Positions 1 to 10,326 are shown, counted from the stretch's first letter. The stretch is DNA of 64,000 nt from Conus ventricosus (GCA_018398815.1 CM031616.1:75465369-75529368); one strand, 5' to 3'. Program-made: numbers and translations. Notes: generated by a model not told the origin, from the letters alone.

Positions 1-704
1 TCCTAAAATACTGTGTAGCCGGGTGCTAACAGTGTTTGTTTTTATTTTGGTTACCTTTCGTGGATGAAAATGTTTTGTTCAAGAGTTATCTTCCCCTTAC
101 CTCCCTTGGTCGAATCTCATTTATTTTATTGTGTAAATTCTTTAAATCATGAATACCTCAGAACCTACATAGTTGTATGTACGTCGCTAAAGTCACAAAA
201 ATTAATGTACTTGATTCATTACAACCGTACTGGGCTGAGAAGCCCATATTTTCTCTAAACTGGTATTTCGCACGAGCAATCTTGGCGCCATTTTCAATTG
301 TCTGTCGAATGAACATTGAATAATTCTTGATTTTACAAAAAGTAAGAGGAAAACTGAAGAATCTGAATATGCATGTTAAAAGTAAAGTCCATAAGCTTTC
401 ATTTCGTATATCGCATGCCTATGATCTTTTCTGTACAAGCTTGCGACTATACGAAATGACTGACAGCGCCGGTCCCTTTAGCGAGTCGCCTTCTTTGTTT
501 ACTGTCGTCGGAGTTTTGATCTGAATTGTCGTTTCATGAAATTTGGACTTCCCGATCGAAATCTTGCTTATGACTCCATTTTTGTTATGAATACAACTGA
601 AAATGTGTAGAATTTATTATTTAACAGACCGTTTCAACAGAGTATTTTTCAGTTGAAAATTGTGCGCCGACAGCCCGACAAAGTGAAAAGTCAGCTGTGT
701 TTTC

Positions 705-1068
705 GAGTACGGTTCTATGTGTCACAGGGCCGTTGTGTCATAGGGCCGTTGTGTCACCGGCACACTGTATGGTCGCTGTGTCACAGGGCCTTTGTGTCAT
801 AGGGCCGTTGTGTCACAGGGCCTTTGTGTCATAGGGCCGTTGTGTCACAGGGCCGTTGTGCCATAGGGTCGTTGTGTCACAGGGCCGTACCCTAACCCTA
901 ACCCTAACCCTAACCCTAACCCTAACCCTAACCCTATGACACAACGGCCCTGTGACACAACGGCCCTGTGACACAAAGGCCCTGTGACACATCGGCCCTA
1001 TGACACAACGGCCCTGTGACACAACGGCCCTATGACACAAAGGCCCTGTGACACATAGAGCGGACCTG
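705..1068. mobile_element. Foldback (MITE-like) element with telomere-like core
   Basis: This 364 bp block is absent from the 3' LTR. It is bounded by the same 8 bases, gtgttttc (697-704 and 1069-1076), and the 3' LTR has them once, so it is an insertion with an 8 bp target duplication, as made by hAT-type transposases among others. Its arms are inverted arrays of a roughly 16 bp unit, tgtgtcacagggccgt, and the right end read inward starts with CAG. A CCCTAA array sits in the centre. There is no coding capacity. The hAT assignment rests on duplication length and the CAG end only. Confidence 0.75.
889..936. repeat. Telomere-like (CCCTAA)n tract, about 8 units
   Basis: The tract is an uninterrupted CCCTAA array of about 47 bp at the centre of the foldback element. 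It is flanked on both sides by inverted tgtgtcacagggccgt-type arrays. TTAGGG/CCCTAA is the usual telomere repeat of molluscs and many other animals. Here it is interstitial and inside a mobile element, so it is not a chromosome end. Confidence 0.9.
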
Positions 1069-1794
1069 GTGTTTTCTAGTAATTTTTAACAACAGAATTC
1101 TCCACTTAGACACTGTCTCGGAAAATGAAATTTATATGTATAAAAAGAGCGAGATGCCAGCTTTTTATTCATTACAAAATTATTTCACGCTGTTTAGTAT
1201 TTTTCATCGAAATAAAGGAAAATATGACGTAAGCTTGTTAAAAGTGGCTTCACTCTGGGACATTAATCAGCAATGATTTAGTACAGGAACAAAATTGTCA
1301 AATGTGACTTACTGCATTTTATTCCTTGTGTTCTGAGGTTTTCATCGATAGTAAATATGTGTTAATAGTTTGAACGGACAGCGAGCCAGACAACACTGAA
1401 GCCGCGATAGAAAACACAAATTTCCGTTGGTTCCGGCCTCGCGAGGCTCGTTTCGTCTCCGGCACTGTGTTACTGGCTTTGCGGTCCGGTACGATGTTAT
1501 AAAAGTAGAGCGTGGTGTGAGAATGGAGCAGAGTGTTCCCCTAGAGTTCCATGATGTGAGCAACTGGCGTGAGAGGCAGGGAGGGCGCACTCAGTGCGCT
1601 GAGTGCTGAGAGCGAGAGAGTTCCCAGGCTGCGTTCCTGGTTTGAGCTCCTAGCCATGGGAGAGAAATAAAAGAAGAAAAACTCCACGTCGTCCACTGCG
1701 TCTTCTTGACTGGCTGTTGTCCCTTGGTTCCTGCACTTCTCACCATCTGCCTGTCTTCACCTGCACACCCCTTACCCCTCCACACCATCACAAC

Positions 1795-1812
1795 TGGCGC
1801 TGCGAGCAGGAT
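1795..1812 (+). other. Putative tRNA primer-binding site
   Basis: The sequence tggcgctgcgagcaggat lies two bases after the 5' LTR. It starts with TGG, the complement of the CCA end of a tRNA, as expected for minus-strand priming of an LTR element. The matching tRNA was not determined. Confidence 0.7.
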
Positions 1813-1891
1813 CGGAGACAGAAGGACCAAGGAGACACAGCCCAAGAAGACCGGACACCATGGCCAGCCAACTACCTCTGCACCCCCTGCA

Positions 1892-2422
1892 TCAGCTCCC
1901 TATTCTCGCCAGCTGCGAGCTTCTCTGGCCGGGAGGAGAGAGAGCTGGCCCGATGGATGGATCCTCCTGCTGCAGTCGGCGCATCTCTCCTGGTGACAGC
2001 TGAGGCAAAATGGACTTTGCCTGTCGCCTGGGTGCTGCTGGGCCATGTCGCTTGTCAGCATTCTGGCTGCTGGCAGGGGCAGAGGACTGGGGTTTGTCCC
2101 CAGTTTTCACAGGTGCCGACCTCCGTCGCCTCCGCCTGGGCCGTCGTCCTGGGTGCTGTGTGCCCGTCACACAGCTGCGGACCTGCAGTGGTGGCCGTGC
2201 AGGTGGTGGCTGCTGGATTTCCTGCCTCGGGCTGGCGACTGTGGGTGCCTCTGGCTGACTTTGAGGTGGGGCGACAGCAGCATTGCCGGCCGTGTGGAGG
2301 ATGTCGCCGTCGGCACTGCAGTCCTGCATCCACCTTTGGGCTTCCTTCCTGGCCTCTTCAGGGGTGGTGTGAGACGCTGTGGCCGGGGTGACCACATCGC
2401 GCTGCTCTCCCCAGTTCTCCAA
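1892..2422 (-). pseudogene. Possible pol-derived remnant, antisense to its element
   Basis: A 176-codon open frame runs opposite to the retrotransposon. It is rich in Pro, Arg and Gln with an arginine cluster in the middle. Near its C-terminus a stretch around LSPGEMRRLQQEDPSIGPAL resembles the linker between RNase H and integrase in Gypsy-type polyproteins. No catalytic residues are present. It could be an inverted fragment of another element or a chance frame in GC-rich DNA; overlapping plus-strand frames are also open, which weakens the case. Confidence 0.3.
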
Positions 2423-2521
2423 TGTGCTACTGGCCCACCTACGCCAGCCCCACGGCGGTCTATGCGTCTGGTAGAGAAACCAACAAAAAGGTATACCCTC
2501 AGTGCCCGCCTAGATGGCTGA
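2405..2521 (+). pseudogene. Possible C-terminal tail of a retrotransposon polyprotein
   Basis: The frame ends with a basic proline-rich tail containing PAPRRSMRLVEKPTKRY followed by a stop. Many LTR-element polyproteins end with a similar RRS-R tail after the integrase. It is in the sense orientation of the surrounding element. Nothing upstream in the frame is recognisable as integrase, so this is a weak call. Confidence 0.3.
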
Positions 2522-2838
2522 ACGCTTGCATAGTTAACTGACTTGGTCAGATGTTCTCGGGGACAGTTTTCATACTCCAGGACTGATTTCTTGTTAAATA
2601 CCTCCTGAAAAGAGGTGTTGTGGACTACTTTTTTTAATACCTTGTGACATTTTAATGTTGTCTTCTTTCTTTTTTTGTATAACCAGTACGTATCGATTGT
2701 TCTCCAAAGACGTAAAATGATGTACGCCTCTGTTTTTCAAAGTCGACAGTAATGACCAAGAGAAAACTACGTTGTGTGACTCTTGGGGAAACTTTGTCCA
2801 AAACGACAAAACCTACCCTAGTCCATGTTTTCCTGGGG

Positions 2839-3410
2839 GCTTGACTCTAAGGAGTTTGATCATTCCTTTTTAGCCATTTTGTACCGGACTTTATGGAATC
2901 TTGTTCAAATAACAAGCCCATTGTTGTCGTTTGGTACCCAATGCTTGACTCTAAGGAGTTTGATCATTCCTTTTTAGCCATTTTGTACCGGACTTTATGG
3001 AATCTTGTTCAAATAACAAGCCCATTGTTGTCGTTTGGTACCCAATGCCCTGGAATTTAACAAATCCATTCAAAGTATATTTTGTACCCGACTTTCTTGG
3101 AATGTTGTTTTAAATAACAAATCCTCTCTAAGTCATTTTGGTACTTGACATTTTGGAATTTTGTTCAGATAACAAGTCCATTGTTGTCACTCGGTGCCTA
3201 CCCAATGTTTTGGATTTTTTTTGAAAAAAAACAAATCCTTCCTAGTCATTTGGTACCTGACCTTTCGGAGTTTTGTTTTAAATAACAACTCCATTAAAGT
3301 CATTTTATGGTGCCCAAAATTTGGGTTTTGTCCAGAAAACAAATCCTTTCTAGTCATTTTGTATTTGATATTTTGGAATTTTGTTTAAATTATATGCCCA
3401 TTCTAGTCAA
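2839..3410. repeat. 104 bp tandem repeat and diverged derivatives
   Basis: Units 2839-2942 and 2943-3046 are essentially identical (period 104) and begin gcttgactctaaggagtttg. Further diverged units with the recurring pattern of tttggaa, ttgtt and aaataacaa continue to about 3410. The array forms most of the AT-rich 3' part of the retrotransposon interior. No coding content is visible in 2530-3660. Confidence 0.8.
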
Positions 3411-3660
3411 TGCGAATCTGCCGACTTTCAGAAGCCTTGTAAAAAAGCAAGCCCTCGTTAGTTGGAATGATATGAATACAAAGAATGAGAGAGAGAAGAT
3501 GTTTTGATGCTTTGTTTTGATACATTGATAAAAGGGTTTGTTTAGGAAGAAATGCCTCTCCAGACTTGAAGTCTAAAGCTCCAGTTTCCCTATTGATTTA
3601 TGTGTTGTACTTGATGACTCTGTCATTTTATGTCAGCGAGGACGCTGGTTGTAACAGAGT

Positions 3661-3668
3661 AGGGGGGA
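3661..3668 (+). other. Polypurine tract of the LTR element
   Basis: The tract agggggga directly abuts the TG of the 3' LTR and follows a purine-rich cagagt. This is where plus-strand priming starts in LTR retrotransposons, and it confirms the plus orientation. Confidence 0.75.
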
Positions 3669-5072
3669 TGTAGCCGGGTGCTAACAGTGTTTGTTTTTAT
3701 TTTGGTTACCTTTCATGAATGAAAATGTTTTGTTCAAGAGTTATCTTCCCCTTACCTCCCTTGGTCGAATCTCATTTATTTTATTGTGTAAATTCTTTAA
3801 ATCATGAATACCTCAGAACCTACATAGTTGTATGTACGTCGCTAAAGTCACAAAAATTAATGTATTTGATTCATTACAACCGTACTGGGCTGAGAAGCCC
3901 ATATTTTCTCTAAACTGGTATTTCGCACGAGCAATCTTGGCGCCATTTTCAATTGTCTGTCGAATGAACATTGAATAATTCTTGATTTTACAAAAAGTAA
4001 GAGGAAAACTGAAGAATCTGAATATGCATGTTAAAAGTAAAGTCCATAAGCTTTCATTTCGTATATCGCATGCCTATGATCTTTTCTGTACAAGCTTGCG
4101 ACTATACGAAATGACTGACAGCGCCGGTCCCTTTAGCGAGTCGCCTTCTTTGTTTACTGTCGGAGTTTTGATCTGAATTGTCGTTTCATGAAAATTTGGA
4201 CTTCCCGATCGAAATCTTGCTTATGACTCCATTTTTGTTATGAATACAACTGAAAATGTGTAGAATTTATTATTTAACAGACCGTTTCAACAGAGTATTT
4301 TCAGTTGAAAATTGTGCGCCGACGGCCCGACAAAGTGAAAAGTCAGCTGTGTTTTCTAGTAATTTTTAACAACAGAATTCTCCACTTAGACACTGTCTCG
4401 GAAAATGAAATTTATATGTATAAAAAGAGCGAGATGCCAGCTTTTTATTCATTACAAAATTATTTCACGCTGTTTAGTATTTTTCATCGAAATAAAGGAA
4501 AATATGACGTAAGCTTGTTAAAAGTGGCTTCACTCTGGGAAATTAATCAGCAATGATTTAGTACAGGAACAAAATTGTCAAATGTGACTTACTGCATTTT
4601 ATTCCTTGTGTTCTGAGGTTTTCATCGATAGTAAATATGTGTTAATAGTTTGAACGGACAGCGAGCCAGACAACACTGAAGCCGCGATAGAAAACACAAA
4701 TTTCCGTTGGTTCCGGCCTCGCGAGGCTCGTTTCGTCTCCGGCACTGTGTTACTGGCTTTGCGGTCCGGTACGATGTTATAAAAGTAGAGCGTGGTGTGA
4801 GAATGGAGCAGAGTGTTCCCCTAGAGTTCCATGATGTGAGCAACTGGCGTGAGAGGCAGGGAGGGTGCACTCAGTGCGCTGAGTGCTGAGAGCGAGAGAG
4901 TTCCCAGGCTGCGTTCCTGGTTTGAGCTCCTAGCCATGGGAGAGAAATAAAAGAAGAAAAACTCCACGTCGTCCACTGCGTCTTCTTGACTGGCTGTTGT
5001 CCCTTGGTTCCTGCACTTCTCACCATCTGCCTGTCTTCACCTGCACACCCCTTACCCCTCCACACCATCACA
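3669..5072 (+). repeat. 3' LTR
   Basis: This is 1404 bp with TG...CA ends, nearly identical to the 5' LTR without the foldback insertion. It carries the same TATA-like site near 4785 and aataaa near 4945. After it the sequence continues actgg and then unrelated DNA. Confidence 0.9.
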
Positions 5073-5307
5073 ACTGGTTCACTCAAAAACGAGTAGGTCA
5101 CCAGCGCGCATGTTAAAAAGTAAAATAAAATAACATAAAATAGTGCGACTCAGACTGTTGGCCCCTGGAGCAAATTTGGCAACAAGGGGTCGCACTCGAT
5201 ATTCAAGAAGTTAAAAGCAATGGCCAAATTCAGGCCCAGGTAACAGTAAAATATCTGGGGAAGTTAAAATAGAAAATCGTCAATATGCAGATCTCAAAAC
5301 TGTCGTA

Positions 5308-5540
5308 TCAATTTGTTTTTTTAAATGAGACTGCATTTGTGGCAATCTTGATTGCACCCGGCAGTGAGTTCCACAGCCGTACAGAACTAGGATAAAATGA
5401 ATGCAAGTGGCTGTCAGTATTTGATGCAGGTATGATAAAACATTGACCGCCACTCCTGGTGCTACTTTTATTCAATACTAGTTGTTCTATTGGAATATCA
5501 GTTTAGTTTAGCTCTGCCTTTGAAGAAGATGTTTAAGGGT
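5308..5540 (-). pseudogene. C-terminal remnant of a LINE reverse transcriptase
   Basis: On the minus strand a short frame contains the motif SSVRLWNSLPGAIKIA and ends with a stop at 5308. This is the conserved last part of the reverse-transcriptase ORF of many LINEs, where R-L-W-N-S-L-P is followed by a short helix. Upstream codons include a Cys/Phe-rich stretch also usual in this family and then a stop, so only the tail survives. The 5080-5308 stretch would be its 3' untranslated region; an AAAAT-rich simple repeat lies near 5116-5140. Confidence 0.65.
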
Positions 5541-5581
5541 TTCCATTCTAATTTCCTCATGTTCTTCCTAGTATTCCCTTT

Positions 5582-5668
5582 AGAGAACAGTAAAATGCGG
5601 GGTTTAGCTCAACCGCCCTCAACCAGTTTCGGGCGGTTGAACCTAAACCCCGCATTTTACTGTTCTCT
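5582..5668. repeat. Terminal hairpin palindrome, left end of copy 1
   Basis: These 87 bp begin AGAGAACAGTAAAATGCGGG and end with its reverse complement. The inner stem is CAACCGCCC paired with GGGCGGTTG, and the loop is about TCAACCAGTTTC. The bases just outside are cccttt. The AG...CT ends agree with the known AG...TC-type termini of Polintons, but a palindrome at the very tip is not the usual Polinton description. Confidence 0.9.
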
Positions 5669-5707
5669 GACAAGTAAGACTTCAATAACCAAAAAAATAA
5701 CGATTAT

Positions 5708-6343
5708 CTACAAACATGCATACTGTGTAGGATTATCCGTTTTTAATACTAATTTACAAAGCTTTTGAGATTTTAGTTTTTGCTTAATCCTGTGTTTTTC
5801 CTGATCATTTTCAATAACATCATTTTCGCGCATACATTCATCGAATGCGTCTCTGTCTTTCATGTGAAATAAAACTACAGTCTTTAACTGTTCTCTAAAG
5901 TCTTTTAAAACGGAGTTATATTTTTGACATAAAATCCACACACTTATCCCAGCATGTCTTCCGCTGAAAGCCAGTTTTGACAAAGTGTTTCTCTTTTTAA
6001 CTATGTCTCTTTCTGCCGAACAGTCTTCTATAATAAATAGTGTCTGCGTTCCCTCAAACAATTTATAAAAGTGTTCTAAACACTCACTCAGCTTATTGCT
6101 GGGATCAATCAAATATATGTCATCATCCGCCCATATAAACCTTCTATCATTATATGCTTTGTTCCATTTAAGTGTTGGGCAGAAAATTACTATATGATCA
6201 AAATTATAACGATAAACTGTTTGTAATAGGTCGAGGACAAATATTGTTTTTCCACAACCAGTCTGTCCACAAATCATTGAACAATGAGGGGATTTTATCA
6301 TAAAGTTTAACATCGGCATTGACACCAAAGTCGTCTGCTCCAT
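5708..6343 (-). CDS. Packaging-type ATPase (FtsK/HerA-like, A32 group), copy 1
   Basis: This is an intact 211-codon gene. A Walker A motif (CGQTGCGKT) lies at about residues 25-33 and a Walker B motif with a double acidic end (FIIED) at about 102-106. A later conserved arginine/glutamine-rich helix and a charged C-terminal helix follow. In Polintons and related viruses this P-loop ATPase drives DNA into the capsid. The last codons lie within the terminal inverted repeat. The start lies 16 bp after the stop of the 285-residue gene, so the two are co-directional. Its N-terminus is about eight residues longer than in copy 4. Confidence 0.88.
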   Translation of the reverse strand: MEQTTLVSMPMLNFMIKSPHCSMICGQTGCGKTIFVLDLLQTVYRYNFDHIVIFCPTLKWNKAYNDRRFIWADDDIYLIDPSNKLSECLEHFYKLFEGTQTLFIIEDCSAERDIVKKRNTLSKLAFSGRHAGISVWILCQKYNSVLKDFREQLKTVVLFHMKDRDAFDECMRENDVIENDQEKHRIKQKLKSQKLCKLVLKTDNPTQYACL

Positions 6344-6359
6344 AGTTTTATAACATAAT

Positions 6360-7217
6360 TTAATCTAATCCAGTTATTATTTTTATCATACTCTCCGTCA
6401 AAACTTGTTCAGTATAATAAAATCCTATGAGGCCTAAATGTGTAAGATTAATCCAATTCAGTTCTGTAAGATTGTTTCTATTTAAGCTAATATTGATTTT
6501 GTTGCTTGTTGTTATGACCTTAATATCCTCGCCATTGTGAAGAATGACGATGGTAACTTTAAGTTTTTCAACATCTAAGTTTTGCCAGCTAATTAGAATT
6601 CCTTTTAAAAGGACGTCACTGACGCCCACAGCTCCATTCCGCTCCTCATCTTTTAAGACAGAAATTTCAAATATCATTGTGAACGTGTCTCCTAATTTCA
6701 TTTGTGGAAAGAACTGTAATTTTGTAGAAGCGTCCTTTAAAACCGTTTCTCTTCTGTGGAGGATGTACTGTTTATTCCCATACGGCGTTATTTCAATCTC
6801 TTTCCGACTATTGTCCTCTGGCATAAGACTTACATGTAAAGGGCCAGAGTTGAATGCTTTTCTGAAACTTTTTTGACGGCTAAAAAATGTAAATGGGCTT
6901 ATGAATTCAAATTTTATTTCCCATTCTAAATATGGTTCTAAGTGCCATTTGAGGTCAGGTTTTCGAACTATTTTATATTCATACTGGCCAACATTATTTG
7001 CTTCTAGATTGCGCAGTTGTTCTAGTTTAGGAAACCTTTTGCTGTCGCCAACCTCTTTGCGTTTATTATCACCATCTTTAGTGTACTCAAAACCATACAA
7101 AGCACCTATCTCACCGTTCTGTTCAAAGTCCGCAACGTCTGCAAGGTCTTTTAATTCTAAGGTTATACACCTTACAGGCGCTAATGTAACTCCTGATTCT
7201 TCTGGCCCATGCGACAT
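6360..7217 (-). CDS. Conserved 285-residue protein of unknown function, copy 1
   Basis: The frame is intact from MSHGPEESGV to the stop at 6360. It is soluble-looking, with no signal peptide or membrane segment. It alternates beta-type stretches (KWHLEPYLEWEIKFEFISPF, FTMIFEISV, KVTIVILHN), which would suit a beta-rich structural protein. It lies between the ATPase and another beta-rich gene, the usual place for morphogenesis genes in Polinton-like elements. A minor capsid or penton role is possible but not shown by any motif I recognise. All four copies keep the gene; only this one is unbroken. Confidence 0.8.
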   Translation of the reverse strand: MSHGPEESGVTLAPVRCITLELKDLADVADFEQNGEIGALYGFEYTKDGDNKRKEVGDSKRFPKLEQLRNLEANNVGQYEYKIVRKPDLKWHLEPYLEWEIKFEFISPFTFFSRQKSFRKAFNSGPLHVSLMPEDNSRKEIEITPYGNKQYILHRRETVLKDASTKLQFFPQMKLGDTFTMIFEISVLKDEERNGAVGVSDVLLKGILISWQNLDVEKLKVTIVILHNGEDIKVITTSNKINISLNRNNLTELNWINLTHLGLIGFYYTEQVLTESMIKIITGLD

Positions 7218-7234
7218 TATTTTTTAGTAACGTA

Positions 7235-7925
7235 TTATTTTATTTCCAAAACAATGTGTAGGTTATCACATTTTACGACTTTCCCTGTTTTGTCTGTGAT
7301 TTTTTACATTAAATGATCCGACCTTTCCGCAAGCTAATCTTTTAAACTGTAAATTAGGGAATTGTATAATTTCATAATCGCAATATGCAGCTTTCCCTGA
7401 TGGAAGAGCTCTTAAGACAGTTGAGGGCCTTCCATTATATAAGTTTTTATCGGTGCTCAGCTCATCCAAATGAACATAGAGTAATGAATGTAATGCAAGA
7501 TCGAGCGGACTTTCCCCCTCATAAGTAGTTTTGTCTGGTGTAACTCTAAATCTATGATTGTCGGCTGCAAAGCCTAACATTTTAGCTAGCTCTTTATCAA
7601 AATAGTAACCTACTTCTTCTTCAGGCTTGAATGTTAACATTGTTTTTAGATTTGCATTGTTAAGTTTGAGAGTAATGTCGAAGTTACTCATTGCTTCTTT
7701 TAGTGAGCAAAACCCGTAATAACCATCAGGTATTGTTAACTGGCTAACTTTGGTCCCTGATTTGTCAACTTTTAGAATCGTATTATTATTCTTGGATTTA
7801 GTTATATTAAACCATACGACTTTGTAAAAAATTTCATGGAGTGCAACCCTTCAGGTTCCGCATTCGTTATTAATAGCATACTCTAAAAACGAAGGACTGT
7901 CTTGAGTTGTTATTGTTACAAACAT
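7235..7925 (-). pseudogene. Conserved ~228-residue beta-rich protein, copy 1 (frameshifted)
   Basis: The start at 7925 (MFVTITTQD) is shared by all copies. The longest surviving frame covers 7266-7691 and includes the motif YYFDKELAKMLGF. Frames break near 7850 (a disturbed GC-rich stretch) and near 7300, where an extra T alters the C-terminus; the family ends with VLEIK and a stop at 7235. The pattern of short beta strands and the gene's position suggest a structural, possibly penton-like protein, but I see no diagnostic motif. It starts 19 bp from the divergent gene at 7945. Confidence 0.7.
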
Positions 7926-7944
7926 TTTTTAAAACAAATTAAAA
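7926..7944. promoter_or_regulatory. Very short divergent intergenic region
   Basis: Only 19 bp, all but one base A/T, separate the start codons of two divergent genes. The same arrangement occurs in copies 2, 3 and 4 (18-19 bp). Core promoter signals must therefore lie in this tract or inside the coding regions. Function is inferred from position only. Confidence 0.5.
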
Positions 7945-9165
7945 ATGAGCGCATTCAAATATACTAATGCAAAATATTCTGTTGGGCTGCACTACAATCT
8001 TAAAAATATAACAACTGACGCCCTTGTCATTTCTGTGACCCAGACTGACACCTTTCAAGTAAAGGTGAGTACTCCATTAAACAGATATCTTAACCCCCCT
8101 ATTAAAAAAGACTACATCGCGAAAGTGTGGTTCAGTCATCCGATGCAGTTTTATCAGAACCAGTTAAACTTTGCTGTGTTTTGTGCATCAACTGGGTGTG
8201 GAGTAATCGTATGCTGATCATATCATCCTGATCCTTTGGTGAGGTCAGTGTATAGATTTCATTTTTATTACACCTTCAGACGTATTTTGACTGAACTGCA
8301 AGCACCATTACCAAATGACAAACCGTTTAATCCATTCAGCAACAGAATAGACATGAAGGCTTTTGAAAGGATCTGTAACGAATTCAATATTGATGTTAAG
8401 ACAGACTTTAGACAAAAGTTGGACCGCAATCATGGCTTAGGCACCCCTTATTTTTGGGGCGTGCGCAGAAAGTATAACTATGACTGGGATCCTCCTTATA
8501 CATCTTTTTCTTCAGGCACAGCTGTTCATCTTGGGTCCATAGAGCAAGAGCATAAAACAGCGTGGACAACATTTATTTTAGACACTTCTAAGGGCCTAAC
8601 TAGAGCGGGAATAGAACGAATAAACGACTCTATTCGTACTTACGTTTGGTTTGCTAGGTTCACAAGCACAGACAAGATCGAGCATAACTGATCCTTCTAC
8701 TGGCTTTGATGCACAAAAACAGTACTTGGCAAATTTAGAGGACGCCATTAATTCTACAGTTGATTTGCCTTCAAGTATTAAAAGGTACCAAAATGTTTTA
8801 CAATTCGCAAGATCGAAAGTAGACTTTGCTGTTGGCACTGGTTTATACATGCTACCTTCTGACCTCAGACTCCAGGTAGGAACAATAATAAACTACAACA
8901 ATGAAATTCTTGTTGCAGGAAATGAACAGAAGGTTGGACAAAACGACATAAATTCTGAGCCGGTAATATTACAAACAATATACAAACAAGCCGACCCCCA
9001 AGAATAAGTCATCCAATCCCCAAGGCCCAAAGCCCAAAGGTCATTGAAGACTCGGACTCTGTTCGCGATGACGAAAAAAATAATGACCATGAATATGAAA
9101 AGACGGCATTTGTTATTGGATTAACTGGCCTAGGATTACTTGGTCTTTATCTTACTAAAAAGTAA
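7945..9165 (+). pseudogene. Conserved ~400-residue protein with C-terminal membrane segment, copy 1 (frameshifted)
   Basis: The gene starts MSAFKYTNAKYSVG and reads through three main blocks broken by frameshifts near 8205, 8650 and 8990. Recognisable conserved parts are FHFYYTFRRILTELQAPLP, a WDPPYTSFSSGT block, TWTTF-like strands and a GTIINYNNEILVAG block. The C-terminus encodes a hydrophobic helix (VIGLTGLGLLGLYLTK). A protein of this design could sit in a particle membrane or anchor a surface structure, but no known family name can be given. Its last 30 bases overlap the convergent gene's end. Confidence 0.7.
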
Positions 9166-10326
9166 CCCAACTATTAAGAGAACTAATGTCCATAAGTGCT
9201 CGGCCATAAAGCCAACTACTTTGCTTGCAGTAGACAAAAGCCAGCTAACAACACCCCCTAATATACCTGGTAAAGCGTTCATGGCTTTACTAGCTATTTT
9301 TTTTAATAAACCCGCAAGATGGTCAAGTTGTTTTTTTACCCACGATTTATCAGGTGGCGATGGAGGCGATGGTGGTGGAGGTAATGAACTTTGACCACCA
9401 CACTGTAATAGCCAACACCAGTGTACTTATTGCAAATCCTAAGCCGTTATAACGCTTGCTAATGTGACTCCTTGCTCTCTAAACAGTGTTCGTATTCGTT
9501 CTGCTAGCGTTGTGTTTTCATATAAAAATTCTTTGGATAGTTTTCTCTTATTCTGCTCACTTGAGTTCGTAATTGTTCTCGGTTAGTAGACAATGCTTCT
9601 AGTCTTGCTGATCTTTCTTGTTCAAGATCTTTTAGTCTTTGGGTTATTCTTTCTTTAACACCAGCCCTAAGTTGGCGTCATCAGCCTCAACGAGTTTTTC
9701 TTTTTCTCTTTTTATATGCTCATCTAGTTCACCCAGTTTTGCTAAATTGTTTGTTAATTCGCCTCTGACGCTTCTCAAAGCATGATTAAGGGCCGTTATT
9801 TCTCGCATGGGTAGCGGTGGGTCGTGTATAGTTTTTAATGCTGTTTCTTCTGAAAACTGGTTTCTGCTTCTATTTTTTGTCTGCTGTTTGACTTAAATCT
9901 TTAAGTTCCATGTTTTGTATTTGGTTATCTGTTGGGAGTTTCTGTTGTGTGTTTTGAAGTTTAGAAACAGCCTCCTATCTAAATTTGGTTTAGGAATGCC
10001 AAGGCGATTTCGATCTTTCGCCTTAAGTCTTTGGTTAACTGTACTCAAACCTACAAACTTTAATGGGTCTCGTTCATGTGTAAGCTGAACACGTTTTCCT
10101 TGATTGTTTTAAAATACAAATGGCCATCATCATCTTTTTCAAAATCATCAGGGGCTATAAATTCGGGAGCTTCAAGGCCTAAACTTTGGTACAATGATCT
10201 AACCTTACTTTCTGTTAATTCACGCAGCATTGAGTGCGCTGAGCGATTCTGTGTCAAAGGGATCATTTCACTCATGTCGTCTCCAGGATCAGGAACATCA
10301 TAATCTTCATCTTCAATGCCTGCCAT
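9136..10326 (-). pseudogene. Coiled-coil membrane protein, copy 1 (frameshifted)
   Basis: The intact N-terminal 88 codons (MAGIEDEDYDVPDPGDD onward) are acidic and end with an ERDP/ETH-type joint. A long Lys/Glu/Arg-rich coiled coil follows at roughly 9550-9850. After it come a hydrophobic segment, a Gly- and Pro-rich linker near 9350-9400, and a second hydrophobic C-terminal region. Several frameshifts break the middle. The stop at 9136 lies inside the last codons of the convergent gene. Function is unknown; the architecture suits a virion-core or membrane-associated factor. Confidence 0.6.

Larger units (their letters stand above)
14..1792 (+). repeat. 5' LTR, enlarged by an inserted foldback element
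   Basis: It matches the 3' LTR nearly base for base except for a 372 bp excess at 697-1068 (an insertion plus its 8 bp duplication). TATA-like sequences lie near 1138 and 1499 (ttataaaagtag) and a polyadenylation-type aataaa near 1665, as expected for the U3 and R parts of an LTR. Near-identity to the 3' LTR suggests recent insertion of the retroelement. Short reading frames inside it have no recognisable coding content. Confidence 0.88.
14..5072 (+). mobile_element. LTR retrotransposon lacking an intact gag-pol
   Basis: Two long direct repeats (14-1792 and 3669-5072) begin TGTAGCC and end CACA, so they have TG...CA termini. A primer-binding-like site follows the first and a purine tract precedes the second, which sets the orientation. 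The sequence actg occurs just before the first repeat (10-13) and just after the second (5073-5076), consistent with a 4 bp target duplication; a fifth matching base is not seen. The 1.9 kb interior holds no reverse transcriptase, protease or integrase domain, only possible remnants, so the element resembles a large non-autonomous LTR derivative that would need another element's enzymes. Confidence 0.88.

Noticed and set aside
64..258. Open frames inside both LTRs (64-258 and 3719-3913, also 327-524)
   Set aside because: They recur only because the LTRs are duplicated; no coding features and position in U3 argue against genes.
889..936. Telomere or chromosome end
   Set aside because: The tract is only about 47 bp, flanked on both sides by inverted arrays inside an LTR, so it is interstitial.
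813..1040. Minus-strand open frame of 75 codons
   Set aside because: It is made entirely of the CCCTAA tract and its flanking arrays; the protein is a simple repeat.
6360..7217. Naming the 285-residue or the ~228-residue protein as penton
   Set aside because: Position and beta-rich look allow it, but no motif separates the two and no search could be run.
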